The notes: generated by a model from the sequence alone, not told the origin. A stretch of 64,000 bases of DNA from Phytobacter ursingii (GCA_901456055.1 CABDWT010000001.1:124001-188000); one strand, 5' to 3'. Shown: positions 30,637 to 41,981, counted from the first letter of the stretch. Numbers and translations: made by a program.

Positions 30637-31119
30637 TCAGCGGCCTGCGTTTTTCATAATGCGGGCTTTATCAAGTTGCCATTCGCGCTCTTTAAGATCG
30701 GAACGCTTATCATGCTGTTTCTTGCCTTTCGCAACGCCGATTTTGACTTTGCACCAGGCATTCTTCCAGTACAGCGAAAGGGCGACAACAGTATAACCTT
30801 CGCGATTTACACGACCATAGAGGGCGTCCAGTTCACGCTGGTTGAGCAGCAGCTTACGTGTACGGGTCGGGTCGCAAACATAGTGGCTCGAAGCCACTGC
30901 CAGCGGGGTGAAGTTGGCGCCAAACAGATATGCTTCGCCATCTTTTAGAATCACATAGCTGTCGCCGATGTTGGCTTTGCCCGCACGCAGGGATTTGACT
31001 TCCCAGCCCTGTAGAGACAGACCCGCCTCAAACTCTTCTTCGATAAAATATTCGTGGCGGGCGCGCTTATTCATCGCGATGGTGGCGGAACCGGGTTTGT
31101 GTACTTTTTTCTTCGTCAT
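30637..31119 (-). CDS. smpB: SsrA-binding protein SmpB
   Basis: 160 residues, E. coli length. It starts [26 protein letters not shown], with the conserved beta-barrel and the basic tail [21 protein letters not shown] cut at the end by a short C-terminal extension. It binds the tRNA-like domain of tmRNA and carries it to the stalled ribosome, where its tail reads the empty mRNA channel. It is divergent from ratA. Confidence 0.97.
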   Translation of the reverse strand: MTKKKVHKPGSATIAMNKRARHEYFIEEEFEAGLSLQGWEVKSLRAGKANIGDSYVILKDGEAYLFGANFTPLAVASSHYVCDPTRTRKLLLNQRELDALYGRVNREGYTVVALSLYWKNAWCKVKIGVAKGKKQHDKRSDLKEREWQLDKARIMKNAGR

Positions 31120-31276
31120 AAGTGTCGTGAAGCCATTGGTAATCTGATATCCAAAAAGACCTCATTGCATCCTGTGAGGTTCAACGCGTTATCTTAGCAC
31201 GAGTTCCGGCGTAGCGTTTTCCTTTCATGTATGGGAAATGTTATTATTTGATGATTGTGTGATCGCAGGAAATGCT

Positions 31277-31714
31277 ATGCCTCAGATTAGTCGCTCTGCA
31301 CTGGTGCCTTACAGCGCAGAACAAATGTATGAATTGGTTAACGATGTGAAATCTTACCCACAGTTTCTGCCAGGGTGCACTGGAAGCCGCGTGCTGGAGT
31401 CCGGCCCGACGCAGATGACTGCAGCAGTGGATGTCTCGAAAGCGGGAATCAGCAAGACTTTCACAACGCGAAATACCTTAACGGCAAATCAGACCATTTT
31501 GATGCATCTTGTCGATGGTCCATTTAAGAGATTAATGGGGGGCTGGAAGTTTACGCCGCTCTCGGCAGATGCCTGCCGCATCGAATTTAATCTTGATTTC
31601 GAATTTACCAATAAGTTGATTGAGCTGGCGTTTGGGCGTGTTTTCAAAGAGCTTGCCGCCAATATGGTAGAAGCGTTTACCGTGCGTGCGAAAGAGGTTT
31701 ACAGTGCCGGGTAA
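31277..31714 (+). CDS. ratA: RatA, START/polyketide-cyclase-like protein
   Basis: 145 residues from [21 protein letters not shown], with an AGGA ribosome site; the open frame extends to 31238. It belongs to the Coq10/START (SRPBCC) lipid-binding fold. E. coli RatA was reported to inhibit 70S ribosome assembly, while its family also suggests a ubiquinone-related role. The stop overlaps the start of ratB. Confidence 0.95.
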   Translation: MPQISRSALVPYSAEQMYELVNDVKSYPQFLPGCTGSRVLESGPTQMTAAVDVSKAGISKTFTTRNTLTANQTILMHLVDGPFKRLMGGWKFTPLSADACRIEFNLDFEFTNKLIELAFGRVFKELAANMVEAFTVRAKEVYSAG

Positions 31715-31994
31715 GATTGTGGTGGAAGTAGCGTATGCTTTGCCTGAAAAGCAGTACCTGCAGCGGGTAAACCTTGAAGAAGGGGCAACTATTGAGCAAG
31801 CGATTATTGCCTCTGGACTGCTGGAATTACGCACCGATATTGATCTCAGCCACAACAAAGTGGGCATCTATAGCCGCCCGGCGAAACTGCAGGATGTGGT
31901 TGCCGATGGTGACCGTATCGAAATCTATCGCCCCCTGATTGCTGATCCGAAAGAACTGCGCAGGCAGCGCGCGGAGAAAGCGGCGAAGAAATAG
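31704..31994 (+). CDS. ratB: RatB, UPF0125/RnfH-family protein
   Basis: 96 residues if the GTG at 31704 ([20 protein letters not shown]) starts it, which matches the E. coli protein; an ATG at 31686 would add six residues. It is a ubiquitin-like beta-grasp protein related to RnfH, of unclear function. It overlaps ratA by 11 bases, so translation is coupled. Confidence 0.92.
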   Translation: MPGKIVVEVAYALPEKQYLQRVNLEEGATIEQAIIASGLLELRTDIDLSHNKVGIYSRPAKLQDVVADGDRIEIYRPLIADPKELRRQRAEKAAKK

Positions 31995-32000
31995 CCTTGT

Positions 32001-32525
32001 TCAGGCTGTTGCAAGCGCTTTTAACAGGACGTTCAATCTGGCGCTGGCATTCTTGTACGGTGAGACGCTATTGAATTGAATCATACGACCTCGCGTCCAT
32101 TTTCCGTACCAGAGTTGGTGGTACAATTCATCGTCGCTAAAGCCATTCACCAGAGCCACCAGTTGCTGTTGGTTCTCTTCCAGCAAAGTAAGCAACATCG
32201 ACCATGACGTAATATGCTGGTAATCGGCGTAGTATTTTTGCGCAAGCTTCCCCAGTTCATTCCATTTTACGCCCTTTGCCGGGAAATCGACTTGCTCGCC
32301 TGCCGCTTCCTGGCGGTGCCAGGAGAGAACTTGCTCTCCCCAGCCAATCAGATAGCTGACAAGGTTGGCGACACTCATGCGGCTCCCGGCTACATGACCG
32401 TCAAGACATGGCTGAAAGGCCATCTCGGGTGGTATGCGGGCGAGTTTTTTGCGTAATGCGAGGGCGGATTTTTCCATTGCTTTAAGTAGGGCGGTTTTGC
32501 TTTCCGGAACAGCCATCGTTTTCAT
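32001..32525 (-). CDS. ClbS/DfsB-type four-helix bundle protein
   Basis: 174 residues. The pattern MAVPESKTALLKAMEKSALAL..., LVSYLIGWGEQVLSWHRQE and the closing RGRMIQFNSVSPYKNASARL are typical of the DUF1706/ClbS family, related to DinB folds. The member ClbS protects the colibactin producer from its own toxin; others have unknown roles. It lies between convergent ratB and co-directional bamE. Function here is not known. Confidence 0.8.
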   Translation of the reverse strand: MKTMAVPESKTALLKAMEKSALALRKKLARIPPEMAFQPCLDGHVAGSRMSVANLVSYLIGWGEQVLSWHRQEAAGEQVDFPAKGVKWNELGKLAQKYYADYQHITSWSMLLTLLEENQQQLVALVNGFSDDELYHQLWYGKWTRGRMIQFNSVSPYKNASARLNVLLKALATA

Positions 32526-32537
32526 CCCCTGAAATGA

Positions 32538-32563
32538 AAAATGGCGCCATAAGGCGCCATTTC
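32538..32563 (-). terminator. Terminator after bamE
   Basis: AATGGCGCC-TTAT-GGCGCCATT hairpin followed on the minus strand by TTTTTCATTT, just past the bamE stop. Confidence 0.85.
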
Positions 32564-32574
32564 TTATTCTGCAA

Positions 32575-32916
32575 TTACTCTTTTGTCAGTGCGGGTTTGT
32601 TATCAATGTTGGTTAATACCCCGCTGCTGTTAAAGGTCAGCGTCAGCGTCTGCTGGGTTGCATTTTCGTGCCCCGGCTGCTGGCGGAATACATAGAACCA
32701 GGTGCTGCTTCCGAACGGGTCGGTCATCATCGGCGTACCTAATGCGTATGCAACCTGCTGTTGCGTCATCCCTACGCGGATTTTAGAAACGTCATTCGGA
32801 GTCAGGTAGTTCCCCTGATTGATATCAGGACGGTAAACCACGCGTTCCAGAGTGGAACAGCCTGCGGTCAACATCAGAAGAACCGCTGCGGCAGCAGTCA
32901 GCATTTTACAGCGCAT
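32575..32916 (-). CDS. bamE: Outer-membrane assembly lipoprotein BamE
   Basis: 113 residues with a lipoprotein signal (lipobox LTAGC) and the small beta fold of SmpA/OmlA proteins ([22 protein letters not shown]). It stabilises the BAM complex that inserts beta-barrel proteins in the outer membrane. bamD is also in this window (47963). Confidence 0.96.
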   Translation of the reverse strand: MRCKMLTAAAAVLLMLTAGCSTLERVVYRPDINQGNYLTPNDVSKIRVGMTQQQVAYALGTPMMTDPFGSSTWFYVFRQQPGHENATQQTLTLTFNSSGVLTNIDNKPALTKE

Positions 32917-33064
32917 AATGATTTGATTCCTTTTCGGGCCCGAACAGTACGTGGCTCATTTGTAATGTGCCGATAATAATAGACCTTTAGCCAGTTTAAA
33001 ACCTTTGCTACCTGGTCTGACGGCGAATTTATCGTGTACTGAGACCGTACTAATGACAAAAAGT

Positions 33065-34726
33065 TTACGCAGCGAGTAGCTCTTTCGCATTTGCCAGTGT
33101 ATTTCGGGTGACTTCACTACCGCCTAACAGCCGTGCCAGTTCCTGTAAACGTGCGCGTTTATCCAACTGCAGCATGTGTGTTTCGGTCATTGCGCCGTCG
33201 GTTTCCTTGCTAACAAAGAAGTGATGGTGCCCACAGCCTGCAACCTGAGGCAGGTGAGTCACGCACATGACCTGGGTGGATTCGCCTAATTGACGCAGAA
33301 GTTTACCGACGACCGCCGCGGTCGGGCCGCTGATTCCCACATCCACCTCGTCGAAAATAAGTGCCGGGGTTTCCATCTTCCGGGCGGTGATGACCTGAAT
33401 GGCTAGCGCAATTCGTGACAGCTCACCGCCGGAGGCGACTTTAGAAATAGCCTGTAGAGGCTGACCGGGGTTGGTTGTGACGCGGAACTCAATGCGATCG
33501 GCACCATCAGCGGTGAGGGTATGCTCATCAAAGCTGACGTCGATATCAAATACCCCGTGCGGCATTGAAAGCATATGCATACTCTCGGTGATCAATTGCC
33601 CCAGCTCATGCGCGTAGTGCACCCGTTGCGTATGGAGCTGGCGGGCGGCCTCAAGTGCCAGTTGGTGGTGCTTCGCCACTGCAAGCTTCAGCGTTTCCTG
33701 TGAGTCAGCCTGGTCATCAAGCTGCTGTTGCTCTTCCAGCAATGATTGATGGAATTGTGGCAAGGCTTCCGGGCTGACGTGGTGTTTACGCGCCAGCGAA
33801 ATCTGTTTTGAAATACGCTGCTCAAGTTCATACAGGCGGTTCGGATCCAGGTCAAGACGGTCACAGTAATGACGCAACTCATCGCTGGCCTCGCTGACCT
33901 GAATAGCCGCTTCTTCGAGCATAGTGAGGATGCCGGACAAGCTGGCATCCATCCCGGCCAGTTCGGTAACCATCTGGCGTGCGGTATAGAGCTGGCTTTG
34001 CAGATTGGCATCTTCGCCGTCTGCCAGCAAATTCAGCGCATGCTGGCTGGTGCTAAGTAACTGGCCGCTGTTGGCGAGGCGTTTGTACTCTTCATCAATC
34101 TGTTCAAATTCGCCCGGCAGTGGGTTGAATTCGTTAAGCTCTTTTAATTGATAATACAGCAGTTCGGCACGTGCGGTACGTTCCTGGCTTTGCTGTTGAT
34201 GCTGCGCCAGTTCGCGGCAGCTTGTATGCCACTGGCGGTAATGTTCTGCCATCTGTTGAGTAAGTGTGTACTCACCTGCATAGCCATCCAGCAAAGCTTT
34301 CTGATGTTCAGATTTCACTAATAGCTGATGCGCGTGCTGGCCGTGGATTTGAATCAGCAACTGTCCCAGCTCGCGCAATTGCGAAAGCGGAACTGCCGTG
34401 CCATTGATAAAACCACGAGAGCGCCCGTCGCTGCTGATAACGCGGCGAAGTAAACACTCACGCCCGTCTTCAAGCTGGTTCTCTTCCAACCAGCGTTGTG
34501 CTGCTGGGGTATCTTTCAGGGCAAAGCGCGCACACAGGTCAGCGCGTGAGGCGCCCGCTCGCACCATGTCGGCCTCTGCACGACCACCCAGGCAAAGCCC
34601 CAGCGCATCAATGGCGATGGATTTACCTGCCCCGGTCTCACCCGTGATAGCCGTCATTCCGCTATGGAAGTCGATCTCAAGCTCACGAACAATCGCAAAG
34701 TTGCTGATAGTCAGTTGTGCCAACAT
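33065..34726 (-). CDS. recN: DNA repair ATPase RecN
   Basis: 553 residues, E. coli length: an SMC-like protein with Walker A GETGAGKS near residue 29, long central coiled coils, and a C-terminal signature [14 protein letters not shown] plus Walker [14 protein letters not shown]. It acts in double-strand break repair. Two LexA boxes upstream mark it as an SOS gene. Confidence 0.97.
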   Translation of the reverse strand: MLAQLTISNFAIVRELEIDFHSGMTAITGETGAGKSIAIDALGLCLGGRAEADMVRAGASRADLCARFALKDTPAAQRWLEENQLEDGRECLLRRVISSDGRSRGFINGTAVPLSQLRELGQLLIQIHGQHAHQLLVKSEHQKALLDGYAGEYTLTQQMAEHYRQWHTSCRELAQHQQQSQERTARAELLYYQLKELNEFNPLPGEFEQIDEEYKRLANSGQLLSTSQHALNLLADGEDANLQSQLYTARQMVTELAGMDASLSGILTMLEEAAIQVSEASDELRHYCDRLDLDPNRLYELEQRISKQISLARKHHVSPEALPQFHQSLLEEQQQLDDQADSQETLKLAVAKHHQLALEAARQLHTQRVHYAHELGQLITESMHMLSMPHGVFDIDVSFDEHTLTADGADRIEFRVTTNPGQPLQAISKVASGGELSRIALAIQVITARKMETPALIFDEVDVGISGPTAAVVGKLLRQLGESTQVMCVTHLPQVAGCGHHHFFVSKETDGAMTETHMLQLDKRARLQELARLLGGSEVTRNTLANAKELLAA

Positions 34727-34754
34727 GGTTGCCTTCCTGTATGAATAACCATAA

Positions 34755-34792
34755 CTGTGTTTAAATACAGTATAAACTGGTTTTATATACAG
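34755..34792 (-). promoter_or_regulatory. Two LexA boxes at recN
   Basis: CTGTGTTTAAATACAG (34755-34770) fits CTGT-N8-ACAG exactly and CTGGTTTTATATACAG (34777-34792) fits with one mismatch. Tandem LexA sites are known at E. coli recN and give tight SOS control. Confidence 0.9.
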
Positions 34793-34812
34793 TAAAGCCC
34801 TGGTTAACGTTT

Positions 34813-35691
34813 TCAGAACAATTTTTTTGACCAGCCGAGCTTTGAGCTTAATGTATTGAAATAGCTATAATCTTTCGGGTGTATCAGATTGAGGTGATAG
34901 TCGCAACGACGAATCAGCACATCTTCGCCTTCCTGGATGGGCAGCGCGATTTGGCTATCGCAGCTCACTTCCAGATCGCTGCGACGATGCGAGAAACGCA
35001 GGCGAATAGTGCTGCTGCTGTTAATGACCAGCGGGCGTGCAGTGAGCGTGTGCGGGAACATGGGCACTAGCGTGATGGCATCCAGAGAGGGGGTCAGGAT
35101 TGGACCGCCCGCCGACAGCGAGTAGGCCGTGGAGCCTGTTGGCGTAGAGATGATCAGACCATCTGAACGCTGAGAGAACGCAAAAATCTCATCGATGTAG
35201 ACTTCGAACTCAATCATATGGGCGACTTTGCCGGGATGGAGAACGACTTCATTGATCGCGGTGCTGATGCGCTTCTGGCAATCCTGCTGGCAGACTTGTA
35301 CTTCCAGCAAAAAGCGCTTTTCGGCAATATAATAACCTTCCAGAACGTCAGCCAACTGCTGCTGAGCGTTATCGGGGTCGAGGTCTGTCAGAAAACCCAG
35401 ATTGCCACGGTTGATGCCAATGACTTTAATATCGTAGCGCGCCAGTGTGCGTGCGGCACCAAGCATATTACCGTCACCGCCGACGACTACCGCGAGATCC
35501 GCCTGCTGACCAATTTCTGCCAGCGTACCGGTGCGCACGTTTTTAAGCTGTAACTCTTGTGCAATCTGTTGCTCGACAATGACGTCATACCCTTTTGTAC
35601 ACAGCCAGCGATAGAGCATTTCATGTGTGGTCAGCGCGGTGGGGTGACGCGGATGACCGACAATACCAATACACTTGAAATGATGAGCCAT
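34813..35691 (-). CDS. nadK: NAD kinase
   Basis: 292 residues from [14 protein letters not shown], matching E. coli NadK; the open frame extends to 35766. The [11 protein letters not shown] motif is the NAD kinase GGDG signature and [18 protein letters not shown] the second conserved block. It makes NADP+ from NAD+ and ATP in the cytoplasm. It is divergent from grpE. Confidence 0.97.
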   Translation of the reverse strand: MAHHFKCIGIVGHPRHPTALTTHEMLYRWLCTKGYDVIVEQQIAQELQLKNVRTGTLAEIGQQADLAVVVGGDGNMLGAARTLARYDIKVIGINRGNLGFLTDLDPDNAQQQLADVLEGYYIAEKRFLLEVQVCQQDCQKRISTAINEVVLHPGKVAHMIEFEVYIDEIFAFSQRSDGLIISTPTGSTAYSLSAGGPILTPSLDAITLVPMFPHTLTARPLVINSSSTIRLRFSHRRSDLEVSCDSQIALPIQEGEDVLIRRCDYHLNLIHPKDYSYFNTLSSKLGWSKKLF

Positions 35692-35739
35692 TTTCTGGTG
35701 GTCCTTGTGCCAAATGAATGATGACAATCTGTCGCGTTC

Positions 35740-35770
35740 CCTTGAAACCCGGAAACGGATCCCCATAATA
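35740..35770 (+). promoter_or_regulatory. Sigma-32 promoter of grpE
   Basis: CTTGAAA, a 13-base spacer and CCCCATAATA agree with the sigma-32 consensus and with the E. coli grpE heat-shock promoter. Confidence 0.85.
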
Positions 35771-35789
35771 AGCGAAGTTAGCGAGATGA

Positions 35790-36407
<618 letters not shown>

Positions 36408-36415
36408 TTTCCCTC

Positions 36416-36451
36416 ATGTTAACCCTCACCCTGCGGGGAGAGGGTTAACAT
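36416..36451 (+). terminator. Terminator between grpE and yfjD
   Basis: A perfect ATGTTAACCCTC/GAGGGTTAACAT stem lies between the two convergent genes and can stop transcription from both sides; no long T run is present. Confidence 0.6.
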
Positions 36452-36453
36452 CA

Positions 36454-37740
36454 TTATTCCGCCACGCTGTCGCGAAGGGATTTGACCGGAATAACGCGTA
36501 CCTGCTTAATCATATTGTCCTGCACATCGAGAATATCGATATCATAGTGTTCAATGCGCACGCGGGTTCCGGCTGCCGGGATCTCTTCTAGTGCCTCAAG
36601 TAACATCCCGTTAATCGTCCGCGCTTCTGCTTCCGGTAACTGCCAGTTAAAGGCTTTATTCAACTCACGCACGTTAGCGCTGCCATCAATAATCACTGAC
36701 CCGTCATTTTGCGGTGTCACTTCCTCGGCCAGCGACGGCGACATTGATGTCGTAAAGTCTCCGACAATCTCTTCGAGAATATCTTCAACCGTAATGAGCC
36801 CCTGAATGTCACCGTATTCGTCCACGACCAGGCCGACTTTCTTTTTATTACGCTGAAATTTCACCAGTTGTACGCTAAGCGGCGTGCCTTCCGGCACGTA
36901 ATAAATTTCATCGGCGGCGCGCAGCATGACCTCTTTGGTGAACTCTTTTTTCTCTGTCATCAGACGGTAGGCTTCGCGTACGCGTAGCATGCTGATGGTA
37001 TCGTCAAGCGAATCCCGGTAGAGCACGATACGGCCATGCGGCGAATGGGTAAGCTGGCGCACGATCGACTTCCAGTCGTCGTTGATATCGATACCGACGA
37101 TTTCACTACGTGGCACCATGATGTCATTGACGCTTACTTTTTCCAGATCCAGTATCGACAGCAGCATATCCTGGTTGCGTCGGGAAATCTGGGAGCGGGA
37201 TTCGTTCACGATGGTACGCAATTCATCCTTGCTCAGTGCGCCGCTGATAACGACATCAGCCTTAATCCCCACCATTCTCATCAGAACGCGCGTTACCCCA
37301 TTCAGCAGCCAGACCAGCGGCATCATGATGATCTGCAACGGAACTAACAGAACACTACTGGGAAAAGCGACTTTTTCGGGATACAGGGCGGCGATGGTTT
37401 TCGGCAGGACTTCGGCAAACACCAGGACGACAAAAGTCAGCACCCCGGTTGCAATTGCCACGCCAGCGTTACCGTATAAACGCATACCAACAATGGTGCC
37501 CAGCGCAGAGGCGAGGATATTGACCAGATTATTGCCAATCAATACCAGGCTGATAAGTCTGTCGGGTTTACGCAGCAGTTTTTCGACGCGCTTAGCGCTT
37601 CGATGGCCCTGCTTTGCCAGATGACGCAGGCGATAACGGTTAACGGTCATCAAGCCGGTTTCAGAACCGGAGAAGTACGCCGAAATCACCACCATGATGA
37701 TCAGGATGACGATCAGCGTCGTGGTGGAAATATGTTCCAG
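36454..37740 (-). CDS. yfjD: YfjD/CorB-type membrane protein (CNNM/HlyC-CorC family), CTG start
   Basis: 428 residues if translation starts at the CTG at 37740 (reading EHISTTTLIVILIIM after the first residue), matching the length and N-terminus of E. coli YfjD. An in-frame stop lies seven codons before it, no ATG/GTG/TTG occurs between, and AAGGAG is six bases upstream of the CTG. The first ATG, at 37695, would cut off the first membrane helix. Domain order: DUF21 membrane domain (about 1-190), two CBS domains, and a CorC-type C-terminal domain. The family is linked to magnesium and cobalt efflux. It lies downstream of ypjD. Confidence 0.88.
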   Translation of the reverse strand: MEHISTTTLIVILIIMVVISAYFSGSETGLMTVNRYRLRHLAKQGHRSAKRVEKLLRKPDRLISLVLIGNNLVNILASALGTIVGMRLYGNAGVAIATGVLTFVVLVFAEVLPKTIAALYPEKVAFPSSVLLVPLQIIMMPLVWLLNGVTRVLMRMVGIKADVVISGALSKDELRTIVNESRSQISRRNQDMLLSILDLEKVSVNDIMVPRSEIVGIDINDDWKSIVRQLTHSPHGRIVLYRDSLDDTISMLRVREAYRLMTEKKEFTKEVMLRAADEIYYVPEGTPLSVQLVKFQRNKKKVGLVVDEYGDIQGLITVEDILEEIVGDFTTSMSPSLAEEVTPQNDGSVIIDGSANVRELNKAFNWQLPEAEARTINGMLLEALEEIPAAGTRVRIEHYDIDILDVQDNMIKQVRVIPVKSLRDSVAE

Positions 37741-37753
37741 GGGGAACTCCTTC

Positions 37754-38542
37754 TTAACTTAGGATATGCTGCAAAACGCGGCTACCGAAATAGGCCAGCG
37801 TTAGAATGCCAGCGCCTGCGACGTTAAACCACACGACACGACGCCCGCGCCACCCTTTATGGTAATGGCCCCACAGCAATACGATATAGACGAACCACGC
37901 GATGATCGACAGGACAGCTTTGTCGATATTCTCCATGCTGAACAGGTTTTTGAGAAAGAAGAGACCTGTACAGAGCGTTAATGTCAGCAGAACCACGCCA
38001 ATCTGGGTGATATGAAACATTTTGCGCTCAATGCTCATTAACGGCGGCATTTCGCTGCTGAATGCCAGTCGCTTATTCTTAAGTTGATAGTCAATCCACG
38101 CCAGTTGCAGCGCATACATTGCTGCGATAATCAGCGTGGCATAGGCGAAGAGTGAAAGCCCGATATGGATCATCATACCCGGGGTGGTTTCGAGATGCGT
38201 TATGTACTCGTTCGGCACAAAAATGGCGAAGGCGAGATTGATAAGTGCAAAGGTATAGACGATGGGCAGCAGCAGCCAGCCGCGGTTTTTCGATGCCACA
38301 ATGGTCATGACTGTGCAGATCATTAAGCTGACCAGCGAACCGACGTTTAATAAGCTTAAATTTTGCCCACCATCGTCCGGGAAAATCCGTTCTTTAAGCG
38401 CGAAACCGTGAAACATCAGCGCGACAACTGCTGATAAAATCGCCATGCGGCGCCAGCCGCTGTTTTTCTGCAACAAACCGGGAACGATCAGTGCGAGGCT
38501 GATGGAATAGGCGGCAAGAGAAATTAAGGCGAACACGGGCAT
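37754..38542 (-). CDS. ypjD: YpjD, cytochrome c assembly (CcmC/HemX-like) membrane protein
   Basis: 262 residues from MPVFALISLAAYSISLALIV, as in E. coli YpjD; the open frame extends to 38656, but the extra N-terminus is antisense to the ffh leader and not conserved. Eight membrane segments and the WFVYIVLLWGHYHKGWRGRR block place it in the CcsA/HemX heme-handling superfamily. Its exact role is unclear; it was linked genetically to the CorC/CorB group. It is divergent from ffh and 13 bases before yfjD. Confidence 0.93.
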   Translation of the reverse strand: MPVFALISLAAYSISLALIVPGLLQKNSGWRRMAILSAVVALMFHGFALKERIFPDDGGQNLSLLNVGSLVSLMICTVMTIVASKNRGWLLLPIVYTFALINLAFAIFVPNEYITHLETTPGMMIHIGLSLFAYATLIIAAMYALQLAWIDYQLKNKRLAFSSEMPPLMSIERKMFHITQIGVVLLTLTLCTGLFFLKNLFSMENIDKAVLSIIAWFVYIVLLWGHYHKGWRGRRVVWFNVAGAGILTLAYFGSRVLQHILS

Positions 38543-38710
38543 AGTGGCGTCGACAGTTGACCTAAGAAGAAAGAGATGCAGTATAACGTTACGTGACTCT
38601 GGCTCCAACCGTTGCATCACATACATCACGAATGTCTTCATGTTATACTGGCGCAAATTTCTGTTATGCGTCGCCCTGGCGGCCCATCGTTTTACCTCAG
38701 GCGAGAGACA

Positions 38711-40072
38711 ATGTTTGATAATTTAACCGATCGTTTGTCGCGCACCCTGCGCAATATCAGTGGTCGTGGACGCCTCACTGAAGACAATATTAAAGACACG
38801 CTACGCGAAGTGCGTATGGCGCTGCTGGAAGCGGACGTCGCCTTGCCGGTCGTGCGTGATTTCATCAACCGCGTAAAAGAAAAAGCGGTTGGTCATGAAG
38901 TGAATAAGAGCCTGACGCCCGGTCAGGAGTTCGTCAAAATCGTTCGTAACGAACTGGTTGCGGCGATGGGTGAAGAGAACCAAAGCCTTAATCTGGCCGC
39001 ACAGCCGCCAGCTGTTGTGTTGATGGCGGGCCTGCAGGGTGCGGGTAAAACCACCAGCGTGGGTAAACTGGGTAAGTTCCTGCGTGAAAAACACAAGAAG
39101 AAAGTGATGGTGGTTTCTGCGGACGTTTATCGCCCGGCGGCGATCAAACAGCTGGAAACCCTTGCGCAACAGGTGGATGTCGATTTCTTCCCGTCTGATG
39201 TTGCGCAAAAGCCGGTGGATATTGTTAATGCCGCGCTGAAAGAAGCGAAGCTCAAATTCTACGACGTGCTGCTGGTGGATACCGCTGGTCGCCTGCATGT
39301 CGACGAAGCGATGATGGATGAAATCAAACAGGTCCATGCCGCGATTAATCCGGTAGAAACCCTGTTTGTTGTTGACGCCATGACCGGTCAGGATGCGGCG
39401 AATACCGCGAAAGCGTTTAACGAAGCGCTGCCACTGACGGGGGTTGTATTGACCAAAGTGGACGGCGACGCCCGCGGCGGTGCGGCGCTCTCTATTCGTC
39501 ATATTACCGGCAAACCGATCAAGTTCCTGGGCGTAGGTGAGAAGACCGAAGCACTGGAGCCGTTCCATCCGGACCGTATTGCTTCGCGTATTCTTGGTAT
39601 GGGCGACGTGCTGTCGCTGATCGAAGATATTGAAAGTAAGGTTGATCGCGCTCAGGCTGAGAAGCTGGCGTCCAAACTGAAAAAAGGCGACGGTTTTGAT
39701 CTGACCGACTTCCTGGAACAACTGCGTCAGATGAAAAACATGGGCGGTATGGCGAGCCTGATGGGCAAGCTGCCTGGCATGGGTCAGATTCCGGATAACG
39801 TGAAAGCGCAGATGGATGACAAAGTGCTGGTGCGTATGGAAGCGATCATCAACTCGATGACCTTTAAAGAGCGTGCGAACCCTGAAATCATCAAAGGCTC
39901 CCGTAAACGCCGTATTGCTGCGGGCTGCGGGATGCAGGTGCAGGATGTTAACCGCCTTCTGAAACAGTTCGACGACATGCAACGCATGATGAAGAAGATG
40001 AAGAAGGGCGGTATGGCGAAGATGATGAGAAGTATGAAGGGGATGATGCCGCCGGGGTTCCCTGGCCGCTAA
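38711..40072 (+). CDS. ffh: Signal recognition particle protein Ffh
   Basis: 453 residues. N domain, then the SRP GTPase G domain with GLQGAGKTT, DTAGR and TKVDGDARGG, then the Met-rich M domain (LRQMKNMGGMASLMGKLPGM..., ending MMPPGFPGR) that binds 4.5S RNA and signal sequences. It targets inner-membrane proteins co-translationally. The start matches E. coli; an open upstream extension to 38612 is ignored. Confidence 0.98.
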   Translation: MFDNLTDRLSRTLRNISGRGRLTEDNIKDTLREVRMALLEADVALPVVRDFINRVKEKAVGHEVNKSLTPGQEFVKIVRNELVAAMGEENQSLNLAAQPPAVVLMAGLQGAGKTTSVGKLGKFLREKHKKKVMVVSADVYRPAAIKQLETLAQQVDVDFFPSDVAQKPVDIVNAALKEAKLKFYDVLLVDTAGRLHVDEAMMDEIKQVHAAINPVETLFVVDAMTGQDAANTAKAFNEALPLTGVVLTKVDGDARGGAALSIRHITGKPIKFLGVGEKTEALEPFHPDRIASRILGMGDVLSLIEDIESKVDRAQAEKLASKLKKGDGFDLTDFLEQLRQMKNMGGMASLMGKLPGMGQIPDNVKAQMDDKVLVRMEAIINSMTFKERANPEIIKGSRKRRIAAGCGMQVQDVNRLLKQFDDMQRMMKKMKKGGMAKMMRSMKGMMPPGFPGR

Positions 40073-40217
40073 AAACAAGGGTATAAGGCTATCTTGTTTG
40101 CCATTTTAGCCCCGGGGTGTGCTCGAAATGCTCACGTACTACGTGTACGCTCCGCTTTCTGTGCGCACGCCGTAACTAAACTGGCCGCACCGATATACGC
40201 CTTATCTCCCTTGTTTG
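40073..40217. repeat. Palindromic MITE-like element between ffh and rpsP
   Basis: The 145-base segment is bounded by near-perfect inverted ends: AAACAAGGGTATAAGGC at the left and GCCTTATCTCCCTTGTTT at the right. Inside is a shorter palindromic core with CACGTACTACGTGTACGCTCC. There is no ORF. It looks like a folded intergenic repeat, transcribed after ffh, and its hairpin may also act as a transcript end. It does not match the ERIC or REP consensus. Confidence 0.55.
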
Positions 40218-40253
40218 CTATATCCTGATTGCATTTTCCCCAGAAATCAGTAA

Positions 40254-40580
<327 letters not shown>

Positions 40581-40598
40581 TCTGTCACGGTGGTCATG

Positions 40599-41147
40599 AT
40601 GAGCAAGCAACACGCCGCGCAGAGCCCTGTTAATCCTATCGTTCTGGGTAAACTGGGATCTTCTTACGGTATCCGTGGTTGGCTCAGAGTGTTTTCCTCC
40701 ACCGAAGACGCCGAAAGCATTTTTGACTACCAGCCATGGTTTATTGAACGGGCGGGTCAGTGGCAGAGCATTGAGCTGGAAAGCTGGCGCTACCACAATC
40801 AGGACATTGTCATCAAACTGAAAGGTGTTGATGACAGAGATGCAGCGAATCTGCTGACCAATTGCGAAATTGTCGTGGATTCATCGCAGTTGCCGGAACT
40901 GGAAGAGGGTGACTACTACTGGAAAGACCTGATGGGCTGCCAGGTAGTGACCACCGAAGGTTATAGTCTCGGTAAAGTCATCGATATGATGGAAACCGGG
41001 TCAAATGACGTTCTCGTCATTAAGGCAAACCTGAAAGATGCATTTGGTATCAAGGAGCGGTTGGTTCCGTTCCTCGATGGGCAGGTTATCAAGAAAGTCG
41101 ATCTCGCTACTCAAACCATTGAAGTAGATTGGGATCCTGGTTTTTAA
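40599..41147 (+). CDS. rimM: 16S rRNA-processing/30S maturation factor RimM
   Basis: 182 residues from [27 protein letters not shown] (written here to 20 or fewer in blocks: [17 protein letters not shown] then [10 protein letters not shown]), E. coli length; an in-frame ATG at 40590 lies three codons upstream. The N-terminal RimM domain and C-terminal PRC-barrel ([18 protein letters not shown]) are present. It binds S19 and assists head-domain maturation of the 30S subunit. Confidence 0.97.
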   Translation: MSKQHAAQSPVNPIVLGKLGSSYGIRGWLRVFSSTEDAESIFDYQPWFIERAGQWQSIELESWRYHNQDIVIKLKGVDDRDAANLLTNCEIVVDSSQLPELEEGDYYWKDLMGCQVVTTEGYSLGKVIDMMETGSNDVLVIKANLKDAFGIKERLVPFLDGQVIKKVDLATQTIEVDWDPGF

Positions 41148-41177
41148 ACCTCCGGATATACGGTAAAAGACGGCGCT

Positions 41178-41945
41178 ATGTGGATTGGCATAATTAGCCT
41201 GTTTCCTGAAATGTTCCGCGCGATTACCGACTACGGGGTAACTGGCCGGGCAGTAAAAAATGGCTTGCTGAGCATCCAGAGCTGGAGTCCACGTGACTTT
41301 GCTCATGACCGGCACCGTACCGTGGACGATCGTCCTTACGGCGGCGGACCGGGGATGCTAATGATGGTGCAACCTTTGCGGGACGCCATTCATGCAGCAA
41401 AAGATGCGGCCGGTGAAGGCGCAAAAGTGATTTATCTGTCACCTCAGGGGCGTAAGCTTGATCAAGCGGGCGTCAGCGAACTGGCAACGAATCAGAAACT
41501 GATTCTGGTGTGCGGGCGCTACGAAGGGATAGATGAGCGCGTAATCCAAACCGAGATTGACGAAGAATGGTCTATCGGCGATTACGTTCTCAGCGGTGGT
41601 GAGTTACCAGCCATGACGCTGATTGATTCGGTCTCCCGGTTTATTCCAGGTGTTCTGGGTCATGAAGCTTCGGCAACGGAAGATTCCTTTGCTGATGGAT
41701 TACTGGACTGCCCCCACTATACTCGACCTGAGTTGTTAGAAGGTATGGAAGTACCGCCAGTATTACTGTCGGGAAATCATGCCGGGATACGTCGCTGGCG
41801 TTTGAAACAGTCGCTGGGCCGCACCTGGCTTAGAAGACCTGAACTTCTGGAAAACCTGGCTCTGACTGAAGAGCAAGCAAGGTTGCTGGCGGAGTTCAAA
41901 AAAGAACACGCACAACAGCAACATAAACATGATGGGACGGCGTAA
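41178..41945 (+). CDS. trmD: tRNA (guanine37-N1)-methyltransferase TrmD
   Basis: 255 residues, [20 protein letters not shown]. The trefoil-knot SPOUT fold is indicated by [11 protein letters not shown] and [15 protein letters not shown]. It methylates G37 next to the anticodon to prevent +1 frameshifting. Third in the rpsP operon. Confidence 0.98.
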   Translation: MWIGIISLFPEMFRAITDYGVTGRAVKNGLLSIQSWSPRDFAHDRHRTVDDRPYGGGPGMLMMVQPLRDAIHAAKDAAGEGAKVIYLSPQGRKLDQAGVSELATNQKLILVCGRYEGIDERVIQTEIDEEWSIGDYVLSGGELPAMTLIDSVSRFIPGVLGHEASATEDSFADGLLDCPHYTRPELLEGMEVPPVLLSGNHAGIRRWRLKQSLGRTWLRRPELLENLALTEEQARLLAEFKKEHAQQQHKHDGTA

Positions 41946-41981
41946 GCCCCCAATATCAGTTTACCCAGGATAAGAGATTAA

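Noticed and set aside
38801-40078. 425-codon open frame antisense to ffh
   Set aside because: It is the complement of a highly conserved essential gene, has an unnatural composition rich in His, Arg and Phe, and has no ribosome site.
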